Assembly (NCBI GenBank): GCA_035309005.1
Contig: DATGFP010000034.1
Coordinates: 26,559-90,558, forward strand
Direction: 5' to 3'
Length of the DNA stretch: 64,000 nt
From: DATARH01 sp035309005
GTDB taxonomy: Bacteria > Pseudomonadota > Alphaproteobacteria > ATCC43930 > CGMCC-115725
Shown: positions 28,338 through 36,900 of the stretch, in pieces
Layout: every line of letters begins with the position of its first letter
Position numbering within the stretch: position 1 is the stretch's first letter
Made by a program: the position numbers and the translations under genes
The notes under the pieces: generated by a model
What the model was told of the DNA's origin: nothing
Seen by the model: the letters and a program-made list of their open reading frames with translations, nothing else
Databases searched by the model: none

Positions 28338-29369
28338 ATGCCCGAGCCGGTCGCGAGCCTCGACGAAATCCGCGCCCTCCTGGCGCATCTGCCCGGCCCC
28401 GATTTCGACGCCGGCGGCGCCGCGGCGGCCCGCGAGGCGCAGCTGACGAAACCCGCCGGCGCGCTCGGCCGGCTGGAGGAACTGGCGGCTTGGCTGGCGA
28501 GGTGGCAGGGCCGCCACCCGCCGCGGATCGACCATCCGCGGGTGGTCGTCTTCGCCGGCAACCATGGCGTCGCTGCGCGCGGCGTCTCGGCCTATCCGGC
28601 GGCGGTGACGGCGCAGATGGTGCAGAACTTCATCGCCGGCGGCGCCGCGGTCAACCAATTGTGCCGCACGATCGACGCCGACCTCAGAGTCTACGAGATG
28701 AACCTCGACCAGCCCACCGCCGATATCGTCGACGGCCCGGCGATGACCGAAGCGGAATGCGCCCGCGCCCTCGCCTACGGCATGATGGCGGTCGAGCCCG
28801 GCATCGACGCGCTGGCGGTCGGCGAGATGGGGATCGCCAACACGACGGTCGCGGCAGCCTTGTGCATGGCCCTGTTCGGCGGCGAGGCGGCCGAATGGAC
28901 CGGCCCCGGCACCGGCGTTGCCGGCGTCGCGCTCGCCCGCAAGCGCGAGGTGGTCGCCGCCGCCGTCGCCCGCCACAAGCCAGGGACTCAAGACCGGGCC
29001 GGCGACCCGTTCGAAGTGCTGCGCCGCCTCGGTGGCCTCGAATTCGCCGCGATGGCGGGCGCCATCCTGGCGGCGCGCATGGGGCGCGTGCCGGTGGTGC
29101 TCGACGGCTTCTGCTCCGGCGCCGCCGCCGCGGTGCTCTATGCCGCCGCCCCGCGCGCGCTCGACCATTGCGTCGCCGGCCACGTCTCGGCCGAGCCCGG
29201 GCACCGCCGCCTCCTCGACCGCATCGGCAAGCGCCCGCTGCTCGACCTCGGCATGCGCCTCGGCGAAGCCTCCGGCGCCACCCTCGCGCTGGCGATCCTC
29301 AAAGCCGCCGCCGCCTGCCACGCCGGCATGGCGACCTTCAGCGACGCCGGCGTCAGCGGCCCGGCCTGA
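28338..29369 (+). CDS. cobT: Nicotinate-nucleotide--dimethylbenzimidazole phosphoribosyltransferase
   Basis: A 343-aa enzyme of lower-ligand assembly for cobalamin that makes alpha-ribazole phosphate from nicotinate mononucleotide and dimethylbenzimidazole. Landmarks are LTKPAGALGRLEELAAWLA, VVFAGNHGVAARGVSAYP, GEMGIANTTVAAAL and VVLDGFCSGAAAAVLYAA. Other cob genes (cobS, cobC, cobU) are absent from the window. It follows the peptidase gene by four bases. Its stop lies 9 bases from the convergent foreign AIPR gene, so the insertion did not disturb it. Confidence 0.95.
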   Translation: MPEPVASLDEIRALLAHLPGPDFDAGGAAAAREAQLTKPAGALGRLEELAAWLARWQGRHPPRIDHPRVVVFAGNHGVAARGVSAYPAAVTAQMVQNFIAGGAAVNQLCRTIDADLRVYEMNLDQPTADIVDGPAMTEAECARALAYGMMAVEPGIDALAVGEMGIANTTVAAALCMALFGGEAAEWTGPGTGVAGVALARKREVVAAAVARHKPGTQDRAGDPFEVLRRLGGLEFAAMAGAILAARMGRVPVVLDGFCSGAAAAVLYAAAPRALDHCVAGHVSAEPGHRRLLDRIGKRPLLDLGMRLGEASGATLALAILKAAAACHAGMATFSDAGVSGPA

Positions 29370-29378
29370 CAGCGCGGA

Positions 29379-30482
29379 TCACGATTCCGCAACTAGCGCG
29401 GAAAACTCTGTGTGGCGACGAGCGGCGTCACTAGCATAAAGTAACGCGCTGACTTGCTTGGAAATCTCGATAATAAAATCCTCCTCCTGAAGCTTTTGGG
29501 AAAACTGGCCGGCCGCAACTCGCGTTGATACGAACGTGAGTACAGCTTCAACAAGTGGCGTCCACCGCGCCGTAAGATCGACCAAGCTGCTATTCCGCAC
29601 GTTCGCCGCAGTTGGTGTAAACGCAACCGTAAAGGGATCAACCTTTCTTCCAATGATCGACTCCAATGTCCTCGCTGTAACCGCGATTAGGAACGCTTTA
29701 ACTCGTAGGTTCCGTAACAGCGCCAGTTGCTCCTCCTCCATCGCAATAATAGTGCCGTCCGTTGATTTGGTCTTCAGTGCGATCCGCCGCTCGTCGATCG
29801 CCCGCGCCAGTGAGTACACGAAAAGTATATGACGCGCCTTTTTGCTCTCAAAGGCGTTCGAATAAAGCGGTCTTCGATCGAATATCAGATTTTTGCCGCG
29901 GACCGCATCGAGGTAGCGTCCGTGAAATGCGAGCAGCGGCTGCGCGACTTCCTCGATTCCTATCTGATTGCCACCGGAGCGAAAGCCGCGCTTTCTACTG
30001 TAAACATGACCAAGCTCCGCAAATTCTTGTTCGATCCTGTTCTGTTCCGGATCATTCGCGTATTGATCCCAAGTCATGATCTCGTTTTGGGTATTATTAA
30101 ATTTAACAATATCGTCGATCGTCTCTGGGTCCGTACATTCGATTATACGGCAAAGGACCTTGACATTGCTAAGATCGTACCTGCGGCGGTCAATCGACCC
30201 AATCGAACCGGTTGTCTGAGCCCCATTTATGATTGATATGCCTGTTAGCTCCACCCCGTCCTTTGAAGGCTTTGCTCCAAGTGTCAATAGCGTGATGCCG
30301 TTGTTAAAAACCCAAAAATCAGCGGGCTTTGACTCTGCAGATTGCCGAATTCCGGTATTTATCCGCCGGCGACGGGTGATTCCCAGGAAGCCTCGGTAAT
30401 TTGCAGAAAAAAGGCGTTCGGAGTGCTTCTCATAAAGTTCTCGCAGCCACGAGCCGGGCACCGATGTTATGGAGGCCTCCAT
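29379..30482 (-). CDS. AIPR family protein, C-terminal part (after a frameshift)
   Basis: A 367-aa reading frame holding most of the AIPR (abortive infection phage resistance) domain. Visible landmarks are ANYRGFLGITRRRRINTGIR, DFWVFNNGITLL, GISIINGAQTTGSIG, and KFNNTQNEIMTWDQ, which match the order expected in the family. Its ATG overlaps the end of the upstream frame by 16 bases, and the protein starts in the middle of the domain, so with the upstream frame it looks like one gene broken by a single-base shift. Base composition (near 50% GC) is far below the flanks, indicating recent acquisition. It may still be made as a separate protein. Confidence 0.85.
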   Translation of the reverse strand: MEASITSVPGSWLRELYEKHSERLFSANYRGFLGITRRRRINTGIRQSAESKPADFWVFNNGITLLTLGAKPSKDGVELTGISIINGAQTTGSIGSIDRRRYDLSNVKVLCRIIECTDPETIDDIVKFNNTQNEIMTWDQYANDPEQNRIEQEFAELGHVYSRKRGFRSGGNQIGIEEVAQPLLAFHGRYLDAVRGKNLIFDRRPLYSNAFESKKARHILFVYSLARAIDERRIALKTKSTDGTIIAMEEEQLALLRNLRVKAFLIAVTARTLESIIGRKVDPFTVAFTPTAANVRNSSLVDLTARWTPLVEAVLTFVSTRVAAGQFSQKLQEEDFIIEISKQVSALLYASDAARRHTEFSALVAES

Positions 30483-31093
30483 TTAGGCCCTGTTTCGGTG
30501 AAAGCCACTTGAGCTGGACACAATGTCTCATCCTTTACGTCAATGTGCGATTCTTGCGTAGTGAACAAATGATCTATCGTCGACGAGCCGAGTTCCCTTG
30601 AAGTGATTGTAATCGCCCCATCGCCGAGCGCCGTTCGAAAATGCTCCGCCACAGTTTGCAGTTCGCGAGTCACGTTCACCGATTCCGGCAGATTATGCAC
30701 ATACAGAAGGTCTATATTGTCGATATCGCCATCCTCAATTGCCCCACGACAATCTTCAATCGCCGGTTTCAGGGCGTCGGGAACCAATTCAACGTCACCG
30801 GAGATCAACCATGCGACGCCTGTGTTCAGATCGGATGCTTTATTCGCAGGTGCCGAATCCCTTGCTCTTTGCGCAAAGAAGCCTTGAGCCAAGACAATTC
30901 TCTTACCATCCCGATCCAGGTAAATGGCATCAAGTTTTTTGTCATTATGCCCATCTGTGATTGCTTCTGAGGCCAGAGCCTCAACATCCGGTTCTTCCAA
31001 GTAGAGCGCTAAGACCCAGGCGAGGTGCGCTTTGTCCTCACCGAGCTGCTTGATGAGCGCCGTTTTTGTACGAAATACGTCGAGGTAAGCCAT
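30467..31093 (-). CDS. AIPR family protein, N-terminal part
   Basis: A 208-aa frame that fits the N-terminal section of AIPR proteins, a region resembling restriction-endonuclease folds in its order of strands (KKLDAIYLDRDGKRIVLAQG). The usual basic residue that would complete a PD-(D/E)xK-like site after the second strand is not obvious here (AQGFFAQ). It starts at ATG 31093 with AAGGGG eight bases upstream and ends TETGPKWRPP just as the downstream frame begins. Together the two pieces total about 575 aa, a normal AIPR length. AIPR proteins are linked to phage resistance in the literature; the mechanism is not known to me. Confidence 0.75.
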   Translation of the reverse strand: MAYLDVFRTKTALIKQLGEDKAHLAWVLALYLEEPDVEALASEAITDGHNDKKLDAIYLDRDGKRIVLAQGFFAQRARDSAPANKASDLNTGVAWLISGDVELVPDALKPAIEDCRGAIEDGDIDNIDLLYVHNLPESVNVTRELQTVAEHFRTALGDGAITITSRELGSSTIDHLFTTQESHIDVKDETLCPAQVAFTETGPKWRPP

Positions 31094-31138
31094 TCTTAAC
31101 CCCTTCAATTAAGCAAAGCCCCGGTGTAACCAATCCCG

Positions 31139-31996
31139 CTACTCCCCCATCTGCAAGAGGGCGCCGCGGCGGCGGGCGTCGCGGAAAGCGATCGAGAAGA
31201 TCAGGGCGCCGACCGCCAGGTAGACGAGGTCGAGCGCCACCGCGCTGAGGAAATAATCGGTGCGGAAAATGTGCTCGAACATGACCGCGCGCATGCCCTC
31301 GAAAACGTGGGTCGAAGGGAGCGCCCAGGCGAAGGGGCGCAGCCAGGCCGGCAGGATCGTGATCGGGTAATAGACGCAGCTCAAGGGCGCGATCGCGAAG
31401 ATGACGCTCCACGCGAGGCCTTCCGCGCCCATGCCGTGGCGCAAGATGCCGCCGCAGATCGCCAGCCCCAGGGCCCAGCCCATCGCCATCAGCACCGCGA
31501 TAAAGGCGACGAGCGGCAGCCCCATGTCGAAGATCGAATAATGGTAGAGCGGGATCGCCAAGAGCGCCGCCGGGACGATGCCGATAGTCACCCGGATCAG
31601 GCTCATCGCGAGGAGCGAGATGACCCATTCGTAGGGCCTGAGCGGCGTCACGAAGAGCTGCCCCAGGTTGCGCGACCACATCTCTTCGAGAAACGACATC
31701 GAGAGGCCGAGCTGGCTGCGGAACAGGAGATCCCACAGCATCACCGCCGCGAGAAGCACGCCGAAGGCCTGCGCGATATAGGAGCTGTTGCCGCGCAGGA
31801 ACTGGCTCATGAACCCCCAGATCATCATCTGCAGGGTCGGCCAGTAGAGCAATTCGAGGGTGCGCGGCCAGGAACTCCTGAGGATATAGAGATAGCGCAG
31901 CAGCATCGCCCACACCCGCGCCGGCGAGAAGGCCGCCTCGCCGGCGCGGCGCATCGCGAGGTGGTTGCGTTTCTGCCCTAGCATTTCAAGCATCAT
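31139..31996 (-). CDS. ABC-2 type transporter permease
   Basis: About 285 aa with six membrane segments. It contains LRYLYILRSSWPRTLELLYW and PTLQMMIWGFMSQFL near the N-terminus, and LPAWLRPFAWALPSTHVFEG near the C-terminus, typical of ABC-2 exporters. An open frame continues upstream to 32134 but only through a repeat element, so I start at the MMLEML methionines; ATG 31984 is equally possible. It follows its ATPase gene on the same strand, separated by the repeat. The substrate is unknown. Confidence 0.88.
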   Translation of the reverse strand: MMLEMLGQKRNHLAMRRAGEAAFSPARVWAMLLRYLYILRSSWPRTLELLYWPTLQMMIWGFMSQFLRGNSSYIAQAFGVLLAAVMLWDLLFRSQLGLSMSFLEEMWSRNLGQLFVTPLRPYEWVISLLAMSLIRVTIGIVPAALLAIPLYHYSIFDMGLPLVAFIAVLMAMGWALGLAICGGILRHGMGAEGLAWSVIFAIAPLSCVYYPITILPAWLRPFAWALPSTHVFEGMRAVMFEHIFRTDYFLSAVALDLVYLAVGALIFSIAFRDARRRGALLQMGE

Positions 31997-32035
31997 CTCG
32001 CAGTTGCAAGCCGGCGGCGCCGTGCTACGAAGGCC

Positions 32036-32160
32036 TCCCTCTCCCCCACCGGGGGAGAGGGTCGGGGTGAGGGGGCCGGCGGCGGAGTCGGCACAGGCAC
32101 CCTCACCCGTCTCGCCCCGGCCGGGGCGATCCACCCTCTCCCGCAGTGCGGGAGAGGGGT
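32036..32160. repeat. Paired palindrome, CCCTCTCCC...GGGAGAGGG type (family 3)
   Basis: A palindrome of CCCTCTCCC and GGGAGAGGG around 32036-32060 is followed by a GGGTGAGGG stretch, then CCCTCACCC, a GCCCCGGCCGGGGC palindrome and a second CTCTCCCGC...GCGGGAGAG palindrome ending at 32160. The two halves are inverted relative to each other. It separates the ABC ATPase and permease genes. The same type occurs at 63293-63382. Confidence 0.8.
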
Positions 32161-32174
32161 TCGCGACGGGTTGG

Positions 32175-32927
32175 TCATTGCGCCGGTTCCAGCACGGCGG
32201 GCTTGTCGCGCGCGATGTGGAGGAAGACTTCTTCGAGGTTGGTGCGGCCGTAGCGGTCGATCAGCGCGTCGGGGCTGCCGCGATCGACGATCTGGCCGGC
32301 CCGCATCATCATGACCTCGGAGCACAGCCGCTCGACCTCGGCCATGTTGTGCGAGGCGAGGAGGATCGTCGCGCCGCTACGGGCGCGGTAATCTTCAAGG
32401 TAGCTGCGCACCCAGTCGCCGCTGTCGGGGTCGAGCGAAGCGGTCGGCTCGTCGAGGAGGAGGAGCTCGGGCTCGTTGAGGAGCGCCTTGGCGAGCGCGA
32501 CGCGGGTCTTCTGGCCGGACGACAATTTGCCGGCCGGGCGGTCGAGGAAGGGCGCGATCTGCAGGTCGCGGGCGAGCCGCTCGATGCGCTCCTCGCGCCG
32601 CGCGAGGCCGTAGAGCCGGGCGTAGATCGCGAGGTTCTGGCGCACCGTCAGGCGATGCGGCAGGTCGACATAGGGCGAGGAAAAATTCATCCGCGGCAAG
32701 ACCCGGTAGCGATGCTTCAGCACGTCCTCGCCGAAGACATGCACGGTGCCGGAGGTCGGCAGCAAGAGGCCCAAGAGGATCGACAGCGTCGTCGTCTTGC
32801 CGGCGCCGTTGCCGCCGAGGAGGGCCGCGGTGACGCCGCGCTCGACCTTAAAGTCGATGCCGCCCACCGCCACGGTCTTGCCGTAGCGCTTGACGAGACG
32901 CTCAACCAGGATGACGGGTTCGGACAT
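32175..32927 (-). CDS. ABC transporter ATP-binding protein
   Basis: A 250-aa ATPase with Walker A GGNGAGKTTTLS, signature KLSSGQKTRVALAKAL, Walker B LLLLDEPTASLDPDS and an H-loop LASHNMAEV. The permease encoded about 180 bases downstream is its probable partner. It resembles ATPases of drug or polysaccharide ABC-2 exporters; substrate unknown. It is divergent from regB, with a block of tandem 11-bp repeats in the shared upstream region. Confidence 0.92.
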   Translation of the reverse strand: MSEPVILVERLVKRYGKTVAVGGIDFKVERGVTAALLGGNGAGKTTTLSILLGLLLPTSGTVHVFGEDVLKHRYRVLPRMNFSSPYVDLPHRLTVRQNLAIYARLYGLARREERIERLARDLQIAPFLDRPAGKLSSGQKTRVALAKALLNEPELLLLDEPTASLDPDSGDWVRSYLEDYRARSGATILLASHNMAEVERLCSEVMMMRAGQIVDRGSPDALIDRYGRTNLEEVFLHIARDKPAVLEPAQ

Positions 32928-32960
32928 CGCCCCTATATGGCGCAGGATCGGCGGATCGGC

Positions 32961-33015
32961 CAGGGAGCTGTCAGTGAGCTGTCAGGGAGCCGCCAGGGAG
33001 CCGCCAGGGAGCCGC
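32961..33015. repeat. Five tandem 11-bp repeats
   Basis: Five adjacent 11-base units: CAGGGAGCTGT, CAGTGAGCTGT, then CAGGGAGCCGC three times. The block lies between the divergent ABC ATPase and regB genes, beginning 34 bases from the ATPase start and ending 49 bases before regB. The period is near one helical turn, so it could position a regulator; it could also be simple slippage. Confidence 0.9.
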
Positions 33016-33064
33016 GGTCGATGCCCGTGATGCAACCGCCGCGATCACTGGGGGAGACAATGCG

Positions 33065-34420
33065 ATGAGCCTCGCCGAACTGGCCGCCCGGCCCGAGCCG
33101 CCGGCCGCCTTCGACCGCATCAGCTTGCGCCGGCTGGTGCTGATCCGCTGGGTGGCGATCGCCGGCCAGGCGGTGACGCTGCTGACGGTGCATTACGCCC
33201 TCGGCTTCCACCTGCCGCTGGCGCCGGCCTTTGGCGTCGTCGGCTGCTCGGTCGGGCTCAACCTCTTCATCAGTCTGGCGCGGCGCTCGGCGACGCGGCT
33301 CGGCGAGCGCGAGGCGGCGGCGTTTCTCGGCTACGACCTGCTGCAGCTCGGCCTCCTCCTCTATTTAACCGGCGGGTTGCAGAACCCGTTCGCGATCCTG
33401 ATCCTGGCGCCGGTGACGGTGGCGGCGACGGCCTTCTCGCTGCGTCCGCTGATCGCGCTGGCGACGCTGGCGGTCGCGGTGATCTCGCTGCTCGCGGTGT
33501 GGCATTTGCATTTGCCGTGGCGCGCCGCGGCCGAGCCGCTGGTCTTCCCGCCGCAGATCGTGCTCGGGCTATGGACCGCGCTGGTGCTCGCCACCGTCTT
33601 CATCGGCAGCTATGCGTGGAGCGTCGCGCAGGAGGCGCGGCGGCTGCGCGACGCGGTCGCCGCAACGCAGCTCGCGCTGGCGCGCGAGCAGCGCGTCTCG
33701 GCGGTGGGCGCCCTGGCGGCGGCGGCGGCGCACGAATTGGGCTCGCCGCTGGCGACGATCGCGGTCGTCGCGCGCGAACTGGTGCACGATCTGCCGGCCG
33801 ATTCCGCACACGCCGAGGATGCCCAGCTGCTATTGAGCCAGTCCGAGCGCTGCCGCGAGATCCTGGCGCAGCTGTCGCGGCATCCCGACGAGGACGGCGC
33901 CTCGCCCTATACGCGCCTGCCGATCTCGGCGCTGGTCGAGGCGGCCGGCGCGCTCTACCACGATCCGCGCATCCGCCTCATTTTCGCGATCACCGGGGAG
34001 CCGGCCGCCGACGAGCCCCTCGTCCGCCGCAGCCCGGAGATCATGCACGGGCTCAACAACCTGATCCAGAACGCGGTGCAATTCGCCCGCCGCGAAGTCA
34101 GCGTCGCGACCCATTGGGACAAGAATGCGGTGACGGTCGAGGTCGCCGACGACGGGCCGGGCTTTCCGGCGCATCTCTTGGGCCGCCTTGGCGAACCCTA
34201 CCTCTCGACCCGGGCCGGCGCCTCGGGCCACATGGGGCTCGGCATCTTCATCGCGCAGAGCCTGCTCGAGCGCAGCGGCGCCGATCTGGTCTTCGACAAT
34301 CTGGTCGAAGGCGGCGCGCATGTTGTCATTTCGTGGCGGCGTGCCAATTTGGAGGCGCAGGCGCGACCCGATGCCGCGGCCCGGCGCGATGTCACAGGCA
34401 ATCAGAGGCAAGAAGTATGA
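33065..34420 (+). CDS. regB: Redox-sensing histidine kinase RegB/PrrB/ActS
   Basis: A 451-aa membrane kinase that governs respiratory, photosynthetic, nitrogen-fixation or carbon-fixation genes in alphaproteobacteria according to redox state. Six membrane segments are followed by a kinase core. The quinone-sensing motif GGLQNPF is intact between membrane segments. The H-box is AAHELGSPLATI, the redox-active Cys lies in QSERCREIL, and ATP-binding boxes are HGLNNLIQNAVQF, DDGPGFP and GHMGLGIF. The stop overlaps the ATG of regA (ATGA). Which target genes it controls here cannot be told. Confidence 0.95.
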   Translation: MSLAELAARPEPPAAFDRISLRRLVLIRWVAIAGQAVTLLTVHYALGFHLPLAPAFGVVGCSVGLNLFISLARRSATRLGEREAAAFLGYDLLQLGLLLYLTGGLQNPFAILILAPVTVAATAFSLRPLIALATLAVAVISLLAVWHLHLPWRAAAEPLVFPPQIVLGLWTALVLATVFIGSYAWSVAQEARRLRDAVAATQLALAREQRVSAVGALAAAAAHELGSPLATIAVVARELVHDLPADSAHAEDAQLLLSQSERCREILAQLSRHPDEDGASPYTRLPISALVEAAGALYHDPRIRLIFAITGEPAADEPLVRRSPEIMHGLNNLIQNAVQFARREVSVATHWDKNAVTVEVADDGPGFPAHLLGRLGEPYLSTRAGASGHMGLGIFIAQSLLERSGADLVFDNLVEGGAHVVISWRRANLEAQARPDAAARRDVTGNQRQEV

Positions 34421-35025
34421 ACGTTAGCGATCGAGCCCAGCGAAATGGCAGCGCCGAAGCGGAAGCCGAAGCCGTGCCGCTGCGCGGGCAGCCCGAATCC
34501 GAGCGCACCCTCCTCATCGTCGATGACGATGCGCCGTTGTGCCAGCGCTTGGCGCGCGCGATGGAGCGGCGCGGCTTTGTCGTCTCGACCGCCGACGCGG
34601 TGGCCGCCGGGATCGCCGCCGCGACGGCGCAGCCGCCGGCCTATGCGGTCGTCGATTTGCGGCTCGGCGACGGCAGCGGCCTCGAAGTCGTCAGCGCGCT
34701 GCGCGCCGCGCGGCCGGGCGCCCGCATCGTCGTCCTGACCGGCTACGGCAACATCGCGACCGCGGTCGCCGCGGTGAAGGCCGGGGCGCTGGATTATCTG
34801 CCGAAGCCGGCCGATGCTGACGCGGTCGAGCGCGCGCTGCTCGCCCGCGAAGGCGAGACGCCGGAGCCGCCCGAGGACCCGATGTCGGCCGACCGGGTGC
34901 GCTGGGAGCACATCCAGCGGATCTTCGAATTGTGCGAGCGCAATGTCTCGGAAACCGCGCGGCGCCTCAAGATGCACCGCCGCACCCTGCAGCGCATCCT
35001 CAGCAAGCACGCCCCCAGGAACTGA
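34417..35025 (+). CDS. regA: Response regulator RegA/PrrA/ActR
   Basis: A 202-aa two-domain regulator. The receiver has the acidic pocket IVDDDAPLC, the phosphoacceptor Asp in VVDLRLGDGSG, and the Lys of LPKPAD. A short linker leads to a Fis-type helix-turn-helix with NVSETARRLKMHRRTLQRIL, nearly invariant in RegA/PrrA/ActR. The ATG overlaps the regB stop. The N-terminal extension before the receiver (about 25 residues rich in Glu and Ala) is longer than in many RegA proteins. It converges on pntB. Confidence 0.96.
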   Translation: MNVSDRAQRNGSAEAEAEAVPLRGQPESERTLLIVDDDAPLCQRLARAMERRGFVVSTADAVAAGIAAATAQPPAYAVVDLRLGDGSGLEVVSALRAARPGARIVVLTGYGNIATAVAAVKAGALDYLPKPADADAVERALLAREGETPEPPEDPMSADRVRWEHIQRIFELCERNVSETARRLKMHRRTLQRILSKHAPRN

Positions 35026-35068
35026 GGCCCACCACTGAGGCCGGGAACTGAGCTGCGGAGGGCGGCGC

Positions 35069-36463
35069 CTATTCAAGCGCCTTGACGATTTCCTCGCACA
35101 TTTTCTTGGCGTCGCCGAACAGCATCATCGTGTTGTCGCGGTAGAACAGCTCGTTTTCGACGCCGGCATAGCCCGAGGCCATCGAGCGCTTGACGAAGAG
35201 CACGGTCTTGGCGTGCTCGACGTCGAGGATCGGCATGCCGTAGATCGGCGACGCGCGGTCGGTCTTGGCGGCGGGGTTGGTGATGTCGTTGGCGCCGATC
35301 ACGAAGGCGACGTCGGTCGCGGCGAAATCGCGGTTGATCTCGTCGAGTTCGAAAACCTCGTCGTAGGGCACGTTGGCTTCGGCCAGAAGCACGTTCATGT
35401 GGCCCGGCATGCGCCCCGCCACCGGGTGGATCGCGTAAGAGACCTTGACGCCGTCCTTCTTCAGATCGTCGGCCATCTCGCGCAGCGCGTGCTGCGCCTG
35501 TGCGACGGCCATGCCGTAGCCCGGCACGATGACGACCGAGCCGGCGTTCTTGAGAATGAAGGCGGCGTCTTCGGCGCTGCCCGATTTGACCAGCCGGTCG
35601 CCCGCCCCGGCGCCCGCCGGCGCGGCGCCGCTCTCGGTCCCGAAACCGCCGGCGATCACGTTGATGATCGAGCGGTTCATCCCCTTGCACATGATGTAGC
35701 TGAGGATCGCGCCCGACGAGCCGACCAGCGCCCCGGTGATAATGAGGAGACTGTTCGACAGGGTGAAGCCGATGCCGGCGGCGGCCCACCCCGAATACGA
35801 GTTCAGCATCGAGATGACGACCGGCATGTCGGCGCCGCCGATCGGCACGATCAACAGGAACCCGAAGGCCAGCGACAGGATCACCAGGAGCGCGAAGAGG
35901 CTGCCGGCCTCGGTAAAGACAAAGGCGGCAATCAGCAGGATCAGCAGAATCGCGAGGCCGCCGTTGAGCCAATGCTGCATCGGGAAGGTCAAGGGTCGGC
36001 CCGAAACGAGGCCCTGGAGCTTGGCGAAGGCGACGACGGAGCCGGTGAAGGTGATCGCGCCGATCGTCAGCCCGATTGCCATCTCGACGAGGCTGGCGCG
36101 CTCGATCGCGCCGCGGATGCCGATGCCGTAGGCTTCGGGCGCGGCGAAGGCGGCGGTCGCGACGCACACCGCGGCGAGGCCGACCAGGCTGTGGAAGGCG
36201 GCGACCAGCTGCGGCAGCGCGGTCATCTGGATCTGCCGCGCGATGTAGGCGCCGGCGGCGCCGCCGATGACGATCCCGGCGAGGATCAGCCAGAAGCTGA
36301 CGATCTGCGGCGTCGCCAGCGTCGTCGCGATCGCGATCGCCATGCCGGCGATGCCGAAGATATTGCCGCCGCGCGCCGTATCGGGCGAGGACAGGCCGCG
36401 CAGCGCCATGATGAAGCACACCGCCGCGACGAGGTAGAAGAGCGCCGACAGACTTTCGCTCAT
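35069..36463 (-). CDS. pntB: NAD(P) transhydrogenase subunit beta
   Basis: A 464-aa inner-membrane subunit of the proton-translocating transhydrogenase that uses the proton gradient to make NADPH from NADH. The N-terminal half has about nine membrane segments and the C-terminal half is the NADP-binding domain III with VIVPGYGMAVAQAQHAL and HPVAGRMPGHMNVLLAEA. It follows pntAB by 18 bases; the order pntAA-pntAB-pntB is usual in Rhodospirillales. Confidence 0.97.
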   Translation of the reverse strand: MSESLSALFYLVAAVCFIMALRGLSSPDTARGGNIFGIAGMAIAIATTLATPQIVSFWLILAGIVIGGAAGAYIARQIQMTALPQLVAAFHSLVGLAAVCVATAAFAAPEAYGIGIRGAIERASLVEMAIGLTIGAITFTGSVVAFAKLQGLVSGRPLTFPMQHWLNGGLAILLILLIAAFVFTEAGSLFALLVILSLAFGFLLIVPIGGADMPVVISMLNSYSGWAAAGIGFTLSNSLLIITGALVGSSGAILSYIMCKGMNRSIINVIAGGFGTESGAAPAGAGAGDRLVKSGSAEDAAFILKNAGSVVIVPGYGMAVAQAQHALREMADDLKKDGVKVSYAIHPVAGRMPGHMNVLLAEANVPYDEVFELDEINRDFAATDVAFVIGANDITNPAAKTDRASPIYGMPILDVEHAKTVLFVKRSMASGYAGVENELFYRDNTMMLFGDAKKMCEEIVKALE

Positions 36464-36481
36464 GGTGGACCCCGGCGCCCG

Positions 36482-36889
36482 CTACTTCTTGCGCTGGAAC
36501 ATCTGCAGCATGCGCTGCGTCACGATAAAGCCGCCGAAAATGTTGACCGCCGCCAGCGTCACCGCGAAGAAGCCCATGACCTTCGCAAAACTCATGCCCG
36601 AGGGGCCGGCGGCTATCAGGGCGCCGACGATGATCACGCTGGAAACCGCGTTGGTGACGCTCATCAGCGGCGAATGCAGCGCCGGCGTCACCCGCCAGAC
36701 GACGTAATAGCCGACAAAGACCGCGAGCACGAAGACCGTCAGCTCGAAGACGAAGGGCGAGCCGACATGCGCGCTCTGCTGCGTCGCCAGGGCGAGCTGC
36801 TGCGACAGTTCGTCGAGCCGGTGCGCCAACTGGGCGGCGTCGCCCGAGAGCTCGCCGGCGCGCTGCGCCAGCGCTGCAGGATCGGCCAT
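36482..36889 (-). CDS. pntAB: NAD(P) transhydrogenase subunit alpha, membrane part
   Basis: A 135-aa subunit with a soluble N-terminal stretch and three to four membrane segments. HSPLMSVTNAVSSVIIVGAL and FFAVTLAAVNIFGGFIVTQR are signature sequences of transhydrogenase domain II. In this organism domain II is split, so the alpha chain is made as two proteins, as in Rhodospirillum. It follows pntAA by 11 bases and precedes pntB by 18 bases. Confidence 0.95.
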   Translation of the reverse strand: MADPAALAQRAGELSGDAAQLAHRLDELSQQLALATQQSAHVGSPFVFELTVFVLAVFVGYYVVWRVTPALHSPLMSVTNAVSSVIIVGALIAAGPSGMSFAKVMGFFAVTLAAVNIFGGFIVTQRMLQMFQRKK

Positions 36890-36900
36890 CTGGTCTCCGT

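Noticed and set aside
29379..31093. Programmed -1 frameshift for the AIPR gene
   Set aside because: The overlap has no X-XXY-YYZ slippery heptamer in the right phase and no clear downstream structure; a simple indel explains it better.
31997..32134. N-terminal extension of the ABC-2 permease
   Set aside because: The extra residues are translation of a dispersed intergenic repeat, not part of the permease family.
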